From an uncultured Pelagibacteraceae bacterium (lineage in GTDB: Bacteria; Pseudomonadota; Alphaproteobacteria; Pelagibacterales; Pelagibacteraceae), in assembly GCA_902609645.1 (NCBI GenBank), contig CACLSS010000010.1, forward strand, positions 1 to 34,686: a stretch of 34,686 nt of DNA, given 5' to 3'. Shown here in pieces: positions 1 through 7,143 of the stretch. The notes under the pieces were generated by a model that was given only the letters and a program-made list of their open reading frames with translations, was not told where the DNA came from and did no database searches. The position numbers were made by a program, and so were the translations under genes. Numbering within the stretch: the stretch's first letter is position 1; each line of letters starts with the position of its first letter.

Positions 1-238
1 TGTGGGTATCTGTTTTGGTTTCAAAAACATCCGGCAGAGATGAGAAAAAAGATGGCCAACCAGAGCCACTTTCGTACTTCATTGTTGAACTAAAAAGTTT
101 TACTCCACACCCAGCGCAATGATAATCCCCTTCCCTTTTTTCCTGATTTAAGTGGCTAGATCCAGGGGCTTCTGTACCTTCTTCTTTTAAAATATAATTT
201 TGCTCAGGAGTTAAATCACTGTTCCATTTATTGCTCAT
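1..238 (-). CDS. msrB: Peptide methionine-R-sulfoxide reductase MsrB, truncated by the window edge
   Basis: Reduces methionine-R-sulfoxide in proteins, a cytosolic oxidative-repair enzyme. I translated the reverse strand from ATG at 238. The 79 residues visible match the MsrB N-terminal half: LTPEQ near residue 9, GTEAPGSSHLN near 21-31, KREGDYHCAGCG near 34-45 and YESGSGWPSFF near 55-65. C41 and C44 are the first zinc-binding CxxC pair. The second CxxC and the catalytic cysteine lie beyond base 1. No Shine-Dalgarno sequence precedes the ATG, and a TATAAT box ends only 8 nt upstream, so the message may be leaderless. It is divergent from metY. Family assignment is secure; completeness of the gene cannot be judged. 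Confidence 0.93.
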   Translation of the reverse strand, partial: MSNKWNSDLTPEQNYILKEEGTEAPGSSHLNQEKREGDYHCAGCGVKLFSSTMKYESGSGWPSFFSSLPDVFETKTDTH

Positions 239-246
239 TACAACAC

Positions 247-252
247 ATTATA
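247..252 (-). promoter_or_regulatory. Probable -10 box for msrB
   Basis: Reading the minus strand, a perfect TATAAT lies at 252-247. Only 8 nt separate it from the msrB ATG at 238, which puts the expected transcription start at or within a few bases of the start codon. The -35 region is poor (T-rich, no TTGACA-like hexamer at 16-18 nt). Confidence 0.45.
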
Positions 253-288
253 TCATTTTTGCTGTGTTAAAAATGGAGCAAATTGTTA

Positions 289-318
289 TTGACTTTGTCA
301 TGTTAAATCTAATATAAT
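289..318 (+). promoter_or_regulatory. Promoter of metY
   Basis: A -35 hexamer TTGACT (289-294) and a perfect -10 TATAAT (313-318) are separated by 18 bp, matching the sigma-70 consensus well. The predicted start near 324-326 falls 2-4 nt before the first base of the SAM-II aptamer helix at 328, so the transcript would begin with the riboswitch. Confidence 0.75.
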
Positions 319-327
319 TTCAAAATT

Positions 328-378
328 AGCGCTGATTTAAGACAAATTGCGAGCGCTTTAAAAAATCCGCTAAAGCGT
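328..378 (+). promoter_or_regulatory. SAM-II riboswitch aptamer upstream of metY
   Basis: The element begins AGCGCTGATTTAA, contains ATTGCGAGCGCT and ends with CCGCTAAA, matching what I remember of the SAM-II consensus (P1, the GAUUUAA loop, the GCUAAA 3' segment). P1 is AGCGCT 328-333 paired with AGCGCT 352-357. A pseudoknot is possible between GCG 349-351 and CGC 368-370. It lies directly downstream of a good promoter, directly upstream of an intrinsic terminator, and in front of a homocysteine synthesis gene. SAM-II binds S-adenosylmethionine and lowers expression when methionine/SAM is plentiful. A covariance-model scan against the Rfam SAM-II model would settle it. Confidence 0.85.
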
Positions 379-391
379 TAGATCTTTCGAG

Positions 392-420
392 ACCACCGCT
401 TTAGTCGGTGGTTTTTTTTT
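392..420 (+). terminator. Intrinsic terminator in the metY leader
   Basis: ACCACCG (392-398) pairs with CGGTGGT (406-412) around the 7-nt loop CTTTAGT, followed by an unbroken run of T from 412 to 420. This is a textbook Rho-independent terminator placed between the two SAM aptamers and 84 nt before the metY ATG, so it can only act as a regulatory attenuator. Bases 397-404 (CGCTTTAG) are an exact reverse complement of 370-377 in the SAM-II element, which gives a plausible antiterminator helix. Confidence 0.85.
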
Positions 421-442
421 GAAATAGTCTCAAATTAAAACC

Positions 443-497
443 GGGCATTTGAACTGTATTGTACGCCTGACATTTCGTCGAAGTACTAAAAAAGGAG
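443..497 (+). promoter_or_regulatory. SAM-V riboswitch aptamer covering the metY ribosome binding site
   Basis: The segment starting GGCATTTGAACTGTATTGTACGCC and ending GTACTAAAAAAGGAG closely resembles the SAM-V element known from Pelagibacter leaders (recalled, not searched). GGC 444-446 can pair with GCC 465-467 (P1). GTAC 461-464 can pair with GTAC 483-486 as the pseudoknot. GAC 469-471 and GTC 477-479 can form a small extra hairpin around ATTTC. The Shine-Dalgarno AAGGAG (492-497) sits immediately after the conserved CTAAAA, 7 nt before the metY ATG, so ligand binding would be expected to block translation initiation. The Rfam SAM_V covariance model would confirm it. Confidence 0.85.
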
Positions 498-504
498 AAA
501 AAAA

Positions 505-1800
505 ATGGGAAATAAAATAAAAAATCCAGAAACTATAGGTTTGCATGGAGGAGAATATAGAAGTGATCCTGCTACTACATCGGTAGCGGTTCCAATATAT
601 CAAACGACTTCATATCAATTTAAAGATACAAAAACAGCAGCAAACTTGTTTGCATTAAAAGAGTTTGGAAATATTTACACAAGAATAAATAATCCAACTT
701 GCGATATTCTAGAAAAAAGAGTCGCGGCACTTGAGGGTGGATTAGCTGCGGTAGCAGTTGGTTCAGGTCAAGCTGCCTCTGCATTCTGCGTTCAAAATGT
801 TTGTCAGGCTGGAGATAATATTGTCTCTTCAACTGACTTATATGGTGGAACAGTAAATCTTTTTAAAAATACTTTACGTATGCAAGGTATTGAAGTTAGA
901 TTTGCTGACCCTAAAGATCCTAAAAATTTTGAAAAACTAACAGATGAAAAAACAAGAGCTTACTACGGTGAGTCTTGTCCAAATCCTTCTCTTAGAATTT
1001 TTCCAATTAAGGAAGTCGCGGACATTGGGAGGAAGCACGGTGTACCATTAATAATTGACAATACTGCAGCTCCAGTTATTTGCAGACCATTAGAACATGG
1101 CGCTGCTGTGGTAATGCACTCTTTAACAAAATATATTGGAGGACATGGAACAACAATTGGTGGAATTATTGTTGATGGAGGAAACTTTGATTGGGCAGCG
1201 AACCCTAAAAAGCAACCTTTGTTTAATGAACCAGACCCGAGTTACAACGGAGCAATCTGGGGAAGAGATGTTCCAAAAATGACAGGAGCAAATGTTGCGT
1301 TTGCGATAAGAGCCCGTGTTGTTTTACTTAGAGATCTTGGAGCACCACTATCACCTTTCAACGCTTTCCAAATAATTCAAGGATTAGAAACTGTGGCTAT
1401 AAGAATGAAGCAACACTGTGCTAACGCAGAAAAAGTTGTTAAGTTTTTAGAGACACAAAAGAAAGTTAAGAACGTGATTTATCCAACAAATCACCAAGGT
1501 GAAATAAGAGATAGAGCTAAAAGATATATGAAGGGTGGTTATGGTTCTTTAGTTGGAATGGACTTAGGTAGTTTAGAGGCTGGGTCAAAATTCATAAACA
1601 ACCTTAAACTTTTATATCACGTTGCTAACATTGGAGATGCGAGAAGTTTAGCTATACATCCTGCATCTACTACTCATGGTCAGCTAAACGAAAAACAATT
1701 AGCTGAGGCTGGGGTTACACCTGGATATGTAAGACTTTCTATCGGTATTGAACATCCTGATGATATTATTGCCGATATCGAACAGGCATTAGCAGCATAA
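505..1800 (+). CDS. metY: O-acetylhomoserine sulfhydrylase (O-acetylhomoserine thiol-lyase)
   Basis: A cytosolic PLP enzyme of the Cys/Met-metabolism family that makes homocysteine from an activated homoserine and sulfide, the direct sulfhydrylation route to methionine. The 431 residues fit the MetY size class, longer than cystathionine gamma-synthase at about 390. Visible marks are the N-terminal LHGG and PIYQTTSYQF, the GSGQAASAF stretch, IIDNT before the active site, and K209 in HSLTKYIGGHGT as the Schiff-base lysine. The insert between about residues 225 and 260 is typical of O-acetylhomoserine enzymes. The ATG is fixed by AAGGAG 7 nt upstream inside the SAM-V element. Regulation appears to be at both transcription and translation through the leader. 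It is monocistronic up to the strong hairpin at 1812-1844. Confidence 0.93.
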   Translation: MGNKIKNPETIGLHGGEYRSDPATTSVAVPIYQTTSYQFKDTKTAANLFALKEFGNIYTRINNPTCDILEKRVAALEGGLAAVAVGSGQAASAFCVQNVCQAGDNIVSSTDLYGGTVNLFKNTLRMQGIEVRFADPKDPKNFEKLTDEKTRAYYGESCPNPSLRIFPIKEVADIGRKHGVPLIIDNTAAPVICRPLEHGAAVVMHSLTKYIGGHGTTIGGIIVDGGNFDWAANPKKQPLFNEPDPSYNGAIWGRDVPKMTGANVAFAIRARVVLLRDLGAPLSPFNAFQIIQGLETVAIRMKQHCANAEKVVKFLETQKKVKNVIYPTNHQGEIRDRAKRYMKGGYGSLVGMDLGSLEAGSKFINNLKLLYHVANIGDARSLAIHPASTTHGQLNEKQLAEAGVTPGYVRLSIGIEHPDDIIADIEQALAA

Positions 1801-1811
1801 AAAAATTCTTT

Positions 1812-1844
1812 TTAGTACGTCAAGTAGCACACTTGACGTACTAA
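1812..1844. terminator. Long perfect hairpin after metY
   Basis: TTAGTACGTCAAGT (1812-1825) pairs perfectly with ACTTGACGTACTAA (1831-1844) around the 5-nt loop AGCAC, a 14-bp stem. The downstream T content is only moderate (TTCTTTAAT), so it may work as a terminator for metY, as a 3' stabilising hairpin, or both. It begins 11 nt after the metY stop codon. Confidence 0.7.
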
Positions 1845-1866
1845 TTCTTTAATCTACAAACGTATT

Positions 1867-2331
1867 ATGCTCAAATTTCTTAAACTGTTTGTAATTATTT
1901 TATTTCTTAATCAAAGCTCAGCAAAAGCAGATTTTGTTAAACCAAATAGCGACATCAAGCCTGATGAAGTAATAAAAATTCAGCTTAAAAGTTTAATGAA
2001 AAATGATGTCCCTTCAAAAGATAATGGGATTAAACAAACGTGGGAGTTTGCTCACCCAAGTAATCAACGATTTACTGGTCCATTGGATAATTTTACAAAA
2101 ATGATTAAAGGTGACTCTTATAAAATGTTAATTGGTCATATTGGTCATGAAATTTCTGAAATAGATAATGACAATAAAAAGGCCTTGTATGAGGTAATTA
2201 TCTTGGGACCAGAAAAAAAATACTTTAAATTTAGATGGCAGGTTGAAAAGTTTTTAGAAGATGGTCCGTTGAAAAATTGTTGGCTAACTACGGTGGTTTC
2301 TCAGCCAATTCCAATGGGGTCTTCAACCTAA
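1867..2331 (+). CDS. Small exported protein, DUF4864-like
   Basis: The 154-residue product has a signal peptide: a basic start, a hydrophobic core over about residues 4-16 and a likely cleavage after the SSAKA segment near residue 21. The mature part resembles the DUF4864 family: an IQLKSLMKND helix, then GIKQTWEFAHPSNQRFTGPL, then a MLIGH segment, ending in a strand-rich region with FKFRWQVEKF. That family has no established biochemical role that I know of. It lies 41 nt upstream of the sarcosine oxidase operon on the same strand and could be cotranscribed, but no functional link is visible. The start is the only ATG ahead of the hydrophobic core; no clear Shine-Dalgarno precedes it. Confidence 0.72.
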   Translation: MLKFLKLFVIILFLNQSSAKADFVKPNSDIKPDEVIKIQLKSLMKNDVPSKDNGIKQTWEFAHPSNQRFTGPLDNFTKMIKGDSYKMLIGHIGHEISEIDNDNKKALYEVIILGPEKKYFKFRWQVEKFLEDGPLKNCWLTTVVSQPIPMGSST

Positions 2332-2340
2332 ATTAACTAG

Positions 2341-2376
2341 ATGAAATCAATATTTTTTGATAATTTTAAACAGTGA
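2341..2376 (+). other. Possible 11-codon leader ORF overlapping the soxB start
   Basis: ATG at 2341 opens an 11-residue frame ([11 protein letters not shown]) whose TGA stop at 2374-2376 overlaps the GTG start of soxB at 2373-2375 (a GTGA junction). No strong ribosome binding site precedes it. It might be a coupling peptide or chance. In AT-rich DNA short frames like this are common, hence the low confidence. Confidence 0.2.
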
Positions 2377-3623
2377 AAAAAAAATACTCCATATATAGCT
2401 TAGTAAAAAATTCACTTTCTGATAATCAAAATTGGAAAAAGATGTGGCGTAATCCAGAGCCTAGAAAATTCTATGACGTAATTATTGTTGGAGGTGGAGG
2501 ACACGGTCTTGGTACAGCTTATTATCTTGCAAAAGAACATGGTCTAAAAAATATTGCTGTTATTGAAAAAGGTTGGTTAGGCGGAGGTAATACAGGTCGT
2601 AACACAACAATTATAAGATCAAATTATCTTTGGGATGAAAGTGCACATTTATACGAACATTCATTGAAACTTTGGGAAAGTTTATCTTCAGAATTAAATT
2701 ACAACATTATGTTCAGCCAAAGAGGTGTTTTAAATCTTGCTCACAATGAGCACGACGTTAAAGAAATTAGAAGAAGAGTAAGTGCAAATAAATTAAATGG
2801 TATAGACTCTGAATGGGTTGATCCACATCAAATAAAAAAATTAGTACCGATAATGAATACTGAAAATTGCAGATATCCTGTCTTAGGGGCTTCTTATCAA
2901 CCACGAGCAGGTGTTGCACGTCACGATGCAGTTGCTTGGGGCTATGCGATGAGAGCGGATGAATTAGGAGTAGACATAATACAAAATTGTGAAGTTAAAA
3001 AAATAAGAACAGCTAAAGGAAAAGTGCAAGGGGTTGAAACATCCAAAGGTTTTATTAGATCAAATAGAGTTGGTGTTGTTGCTTCTGGTCACACAAGTGT
3101 TTTAGCAGCAACTGCCGGAATTAAATTACCGCTTCAAAGTAAAGCTCTGCAAGCATTAGTGTCTGAACCCATTAAGCCTGTGATCAATACAGTTGTTATG
3201 TCGAACGCTGTACACGCTTATGTAAGTCAATCTGATAAAGGTGAACTTGTTATTGGTGCAGGAACTGACGGATATAATTCTTACACTCAAAGAGGTGGTT
3301 ATAATATTATTGAAGATACGATCAGAGCAATAGTTGAGCTCTATCCGATCTTTGGAAAAATGAAAATGCTCAGACAATGGGGTGGCATTGTAGATATAAC
3401 TCCAGATGCAAGTCCAATACTTAGTAAATGTGAAGTAGAAGGATTGTATTTTAATTGTGGATGGGGAACAGGCGGTTTTAAAGCAACACCAGGAAGTGCA
3501 AATGTTTTTGCACATACAATAGCAAAAAACAAAGCTCATAAAATTAATGCTCCATTTAGTGTAGATCGATTTGTAAGTGGAAGATTAGTAGATGAACACG
3601 GAGCTGCAGCTGTAGCACATTAA
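2373..3623 (+). CDS. soxB: Sarcosine oxidase beta subunit, heterotetrameric type
   Basis: The flavin subunit of the SoxBDAG complex, which oxidatively demethylates sarcosine to glycine and passes the one-carbon unit to tetrahydrofolate. The 416 residues show a Rossmann FAD motif ([14 protein letters not shown], about 39-52), the family signature [13 protein letters not shown] (about 67-79), and H184 in [11 protein letters not shown]. By alignment from memory, H184 is the histidine that carries the covalent FMN in characterised TSOX beta subunits. The C-terminal [12 protein letters not shown] is also conserved. The GTG start is preferred because the N-terminus [13 protein letters not shown] matches homologues; the next ATG would remove about 25 residues of conserved sequence. 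A GATAAT box ends 8 nt before the GTG and no Shine-Dalgarno is seen. soxD follows directly. Confidence 0.95.
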   Translation: MKKKYSIYSLVKNSLSDNQNWKKMWRNPEPRKFYDVIIVGGGGHGLGTAYYLAKEHGLKNIAVIEKGWLGGGNTGRNTTIIRSNYLWDESAHLYEHSLKLWESLSSELNYNIMFSQRGVLNLAHNEHDVKEIRRRVSANKLNGIDSEWVDPHQIKKLVPIMNTENCRYPVLGASYQPRAGVARHDAVAWGYAMRADELGVDIIQNCEVKKIRTAKGKVQGVETSKGFIRSNRVGVVASGHTSVLAATAGIKLPLQSKALQALVSEPIKPVINTVVMSNAVHAYVSQSDKGELVIGAGTDGYNSYTQRGGYNIIEDTIRAIVELYPIFGKMKMLRQWGGIVDITPDASPILSKCEVEGLYFNCGWGTGGFKATPGSANVFAHTIAKNKAHKINAPFSVDRFVSGRLVDEHGAAAVAH

Positions 3624-3977
3624 ATGTTTACTATAAGATGCCCTTATTGTGGAGAAAGAGATCAATCTGAATTCTCTAATGGTGGTGAGGCTCACGTAGC
3701 AAGACCCAAAGACCCTGAACAAATAAGTGATAGAGAGTGGTCTGAATATGTTTTCATTCGTGCAAATCCAAAAGGAATTTATTACGAACGTTGGGTTCAT
3801 ACTCATGGATGCAAAAAATGGTTTAACGCAGTAAGAAACACTTCAACAGATGAAATATTAAAAGTTTATAAAATGGGAGAGGCCCCTCCTCCATTAAAAG
3901 GATTTAAAAATACAATAAAAACACCATCTGGAGAACCAGATGTTGGTTCAGGCAATTTTTCGGTGAAAAAACCATGA
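3624..3977 (+). CDS. soxD: Sarcosine oxidase delta subunit
   Basis: The small zinc-binding subunit of heterotetrameric sarcosine oxidase. The 117-residue product starts MFTIRCPYCGERD and carries C6, C9, H59 and C63 (in VHTHGCKKWF), the expected Zn ligands in this family. NGGEAHVARP and RDTSTDEI-like text near the middle match delta subunits. It starts at the base after the soxB stop codon, so translation is coupled. It is slightly longer than the roughly 90-100 residues usual for the family because of a proline/glycine-rich tail after about residue 90. Its last four bases form an ATGA overlap with the next small gene. Confidence 0.93.
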   Translation: MFTIRCPYCGERDQSEFSNGGEAHVARPKDPEQISDREWSEYVFIRANPKGIYYERWVHTHGCKKWFNAVRNTSTDEILKVYKMGEAPPPLKGFKNTIKTPSGEPDVGSGNFSVKKP

Positions 3978-4183
3978 AAAAAATTATAACTCTTTTTTTA
4001 ATCACATTTTTTTTCTCTTTATTCTCTGAAAATATAAATGCAGAAAAGTCTAATAAAGTAGAGACTAATAAAGCCACAAGCGATGAAGTTTCTGATCAAT
4101 TAAAAAAGCTTTTGGACCTTTATAAAGATGGCGTAATCACCGGATATGAATATGAAAGGGAAAAAAAGAAATTACTAAAGTAG
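3974..4183 (+). CDS. Small exported SHOCT-like protein inside the sox operon
   Basis: A 69-residue protein with a signal peptide (MKKIITLFLITFFFSLF core, predicted cleavage after ENINA near residue 23), a charged linker, and a C-terminal segment LKKLLDLYKDGVITGYEYEREKKKLL. That segment looks like the SHOCT (short C-terminal) domain, a two-helix motif with a conserved G(V/I)I(T/S)xxEYE core. The start overlaps the soxD stop as ATGA, and the stop lies 5 nt before soxA, so it is fully embedded in the operon. The sarcosine oxidase complex is cytosolic and has four known subunits, so an exported fifth product is unexpected. The function is unknown. No lipobox cysteine is present. Confidence 0.8.
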   Translation: MKKIITLFLITFFFSLFSENINAEKSNKVETNKATSDEVSDQLKKLLDLYKDGVITGYEYEREKKKLLK

Positions 4184-4188
4184 AAAAT

Positions 4189-7143
4189 ATGACTGAAAGT
4201 AAAATATATTTTAAATTTGATGGAAAAAAATATGCTGGTAATCAGGGCGATACTATTGCCGCTGCTTTATTAAGAAATAACGTAAGATTAATTGGACGAA
4301 GTTTTAAATATCATAGACCAAGAGGTATTTATACATGTGGAATTGAAGAGCCTAATGCATTAGTTCAAATTATAAACGAACATAATGAACCTAACGTAAG
4401 AGCGACTGTAAAAAAAATCTACGAAGGAATGATTGTTAAAAGCCAAAACCGTTGGCCTTCATTAAAAACAGATTTAGGGTCAATAAATAATATTTTATCA
4501 CCAATTTTTTCTGCGGGTTTTTATTACAAAACGTTCATGGGACCTAAGGGATTTTGGAAAAATGTATATGAGCCTTTGATCAGAAGAACAGCTGGGTTAG
4601 GAAAGCCTCCGAAAGAATTTAAATCAAAAAGCATCCATCAACATCATAACGTCGACATTATTATCGTTGGTGGGGGTTTAAGTGGTCTTTTAGCGGCTAG
4701 AAAATTTGCAGGTACAAATTATGATGTTTTGATGGTTGAAAGAGAAGATGCTTTGGGCGGTGTTTTAAAAAATGCGGATAAAATAAAATCTATCAACGAT
4801 CAACCTAAAGACGAATGGTTAGAAAAAACTGAAAGATTAATTAGGAATTCAAGTAATATAAAAATATTAAAAAATACTTTGGTCACCACATATAATTTTA
4901 GTGATCATCTAATTGCATTAGAGGATAAAAATGTTGGAAAGCCTCAAGATAACGAAAAACCAGAGTTAGTTTTACATAAAATTAGAACGAAGCACACTAT
5001 TTTAGCGAACGGGCATATTGAAAGATTTATTACTTTTAGAAATAACGATTTACCTGGAGTGATGCTTGCAGCATCTTTTGAAAAATATTTAAATAGATAC
5101 GGTGTTGTTCCTGATGAAAGCCCTGTTATTTTTACAAATAATTCATCAACCTATAGTCTATTAAAATCACTTACAGATCTAGGTCACAAGCCAAAAGCTT
5201 ATGTTGATATTAGAGATCAAAAAAATATTGAAAAAGAGACAATAGACCTTCTGGAAAAATTCAATATTCCTTTCTATCCAAAATCTGAAATTGAAGGTTG
5301 TGAGGGACAAAAAGAAGTTAAAAAGGTTTCTATAAGAACTAAAAAAAATCAAATTAGTAAAATCAAAACCTCAATGCTGTGTGTGTCAGGTGGTTTTAAT
5401 CCAGATATTCATTTGTTTACTCAATCAAAAGGTCTTTTAAAATGGGACAAGGAACATTTAACCTTTAAACCAGATAGAATTTTCCAAAAAACAATTACTC
5501 TGGGATCTGTAAGCGGTAACTTTAGCTACGAAAAACTTTTAGTAGAAGTTGAAAATAAATTAAGTGAATTTGAAGGTCTAAATGAACTCGAAGTAAAGTT
5601 TGAACTTAACGGGCCCGGAAAATTTCAAATTAAAGAGCTTTGGGAAACTAAACACGAAAAAAAATCACTATGGTCTAAATCATTTATCGATCTTCAAAAC
5701 GATGTAACTACGAAAGACTTAAGACAAGCAGTTAATGAAGGCTTTAATAGAATTGAACATTTAAAAAGATTTACAACAAATAGTATGGGAACTGATCAAG
5801 GAAAAATTAGTAGTATTAATGCACTTGGAATTGTCTCGAAAATATTAAAGAAAGATATTTCTGAAGTTGGAACAACAACTTATAGACCTCCTTATAGTCC
5901 TGTTAATTTTTCTGCTATAGCTGGAAGAAGTACATATGAATTTTATGATCCAGAAAGAAAAACACCATTACATTCTTGGCATGTGAAACAGAACGCTGTT
6001 TTTGAAAATGTTGGACAGTGGAAAAGACCTTGGTACTTCAAAAAATCTGAAGATGAAACGATGCATCAGGCTGTTCAAAGAGAAGCTGAGCAAGTTAGAA
6101 AGGCCGCTGGTATTTTGGATGGATCGACACTTGGTAAAATTGAAATTAAAGGTAAGGATGCCCTAACTTTTGTAAATCTAATGTACACAAATAGTTTTAC
6201 AAAAATGAAACCTAAGACAGGGAGATACGCTCTTATGTTGGGAGAAGATGGAATGGTTAAAGATGATGGAATTGTTTGTAAAATAAATGATCAACATTTT
6301 ATAGTCACTACAACAACCGGTAATGCTGCAAGTGTTTTAGCTCACATGGAAGAATACGCGCAAACCGAGTGGCCAAATTTAAATGTGTATATGAATTCAA
6401 TTACAGAACAATTTGCTACGTTTAATCTTAGCGGGCCAAAATCAAGAGTAATAATGAGTAGAGTTTTTAATGATATCGATTTTTCAAATGACCAGTTTCC
6501 ATTTATGAGCTTTAATAATTTTAAATATTTAGATACAGAAATTAGAATTTTACGAGCAAGTTTTACAGGAGAATTAGGATATGAAATCTACGTTCCACCT
6601 AGTCATGCTTTAAAACTTTGGCAGAAAATTTTTATATATAGTAGAGACTTTGATTTAGTCCCTTATGGAACAGAGACTATGCATCTTTTAAGAGCTGAAA
6701 AAGGTTACATCATTGTAGGTCAGGATACAGATGGAACCGTAACTCCACTTGATCTGAATTTGAATTGGATGATTGGTAAAAAGAAAAAGGACTTTATCGG
6801 TAAAAGATCTTTAACTAGAACTGATATTGTAAGAGAAACTAGAAAACAACTTGTTGGACTTGTTCCTATTGATAAAACTTTAGGAATTGAAGAAGGTCAG
6901 CATGTTATCGAACAAAAAGACTTGTCTTTGCCAATTAAAGATCCTGTAGATATGCTTGGTCATGTAACATCAAGTTATTTTAGTCCGAATTTAAATCACT
7001 CAGTTGCTATGGCTCTCATAAGAGGTGGTAAAAGAAAAATTGGTAGCCGTCTTTTTGTTTCAACAGAAAATTTAAATACTATTGCGGTTGAAGTAGTAGA
7101 ACCTAATTTTATTGATCCTAAAAATGAAAGGATGATGTTATGA
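4189..7143 (+). CDS. soxA: Sarcosine oxidase alpha subunit
   Basis: The large subunit of heterotetrameric sarcosine oxidase. It binds NAD+ and, through its C-terminal GcvT-like half, tetrahydrofolate, so formaldehyde equivalents can be captured as 5,10-methylene-THF. The 984 residues are normal for the family. Order: an N-terminal ferredoxin-like fold without a cluster (GDTIAAALLRNN near 20-31, RSFKYHRPRGIY near 38-50, EEPNALVQI), a Rossmann motif IIVGGGLSG (about 158-166), a second dinucleotide half with LANGHIERFITFRNNDLPGV, and a GcvT / aminomethyltransferase-type region from about 600 to the end (FTGELGYEIYVP, RAEKGYIIVGQDTDGTVTP). ATGA overlap with soxG. Convincing by length, order and neighbours. 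Confidence 0.95.
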   Translation: MTESKIYFKFDGKKYAGNQGDTIAAALLRNNVRLIGRSFKYHRPRGIYTCGIEEPNALVQIINEHNEPNVRATVKKIYEGMIVKSQNRWPSLKTDLGSINNILSPIFSAGFYYKTFMGPKGFWKNVYEPLIRRTAGLGKPPKEFKSKSIHQHHNVDIIIVGGGLSGLLAARKFAGTNYDVLMVEREDALGGVLKNADKIKSINDQPKDEWLEKTERLIRNSSNIKILKNTLVTTYNFSDHLIALEDKNVGKPQDNEKPELVLHKIRTKHTILANGHIERFITFRNNDLPGVMLAASFEKYLNRYGVVPDESPVIFTNNSSTYSLLKSLTDLGHKPKAYVDIRDQKNIEKETIDLLEKFNIPFYPKSEIEGCEGQKEVKKVSIRTKKNQISKIKTSMLCVSGGFNPDIHLFTQSKGLLKWDKEHLTFKPDRIFQKTITLGSVSGNFSYEKLLVEVENKLSEFEGLNELEVKFELNGPGKFQIKELWETKHEKKSLWSKSFIDLQNDVTTKDLRQAVNEGFNRIEHLKRFTTNSMGTDQGKISSINALGIVSKILKKDISEVGTTTYRPPYSPVNFSAIAGRSTYEFYDPERKTPLHSWHVKQNAVFENVGQWKRPWYFKKSEDETMHQAVQREAEQVRKAAGILDGSTLGKIEIKGKDALTFVNLMYTNSFTKMKPKTGRYALMLGEDGMVKDDGIVCKINDQHFIVTTTTGNAASVLAHMEEYAQTEWPNLNVYMNSITEQFATFNLSGPKSRVIMSRVFNDIDFSNDQFPFMSFNNFKYLDTEIRILRASFTGELGYEIYVPPSHALKLWQKIFIYSRDFDLVPYGTETMHLLRAEKGYIIVGQDTDGTVTPLDLNLNWMIGKKKKDFIGKRSLTRTDIVRETRKQLVGLVPIDKTLGIEEGQHVIEQKDLSLPIKDPVDMLGHVTSSYFSPNLNHSVAMALIRGGKRKIGSRLFVSTENLNTIAVEVVEPNFIDPKNERMML

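Noticed and set aside
3156-3539. Long antisense open frame within soxB
   Set aside because: It lies entirely opposite a strongly supported gene, has low-complexity residue content and no recognisable motif. Such shadows also occur opposite metY, leuA, mreB and the dehydrogenase, and are expected from codon bias.
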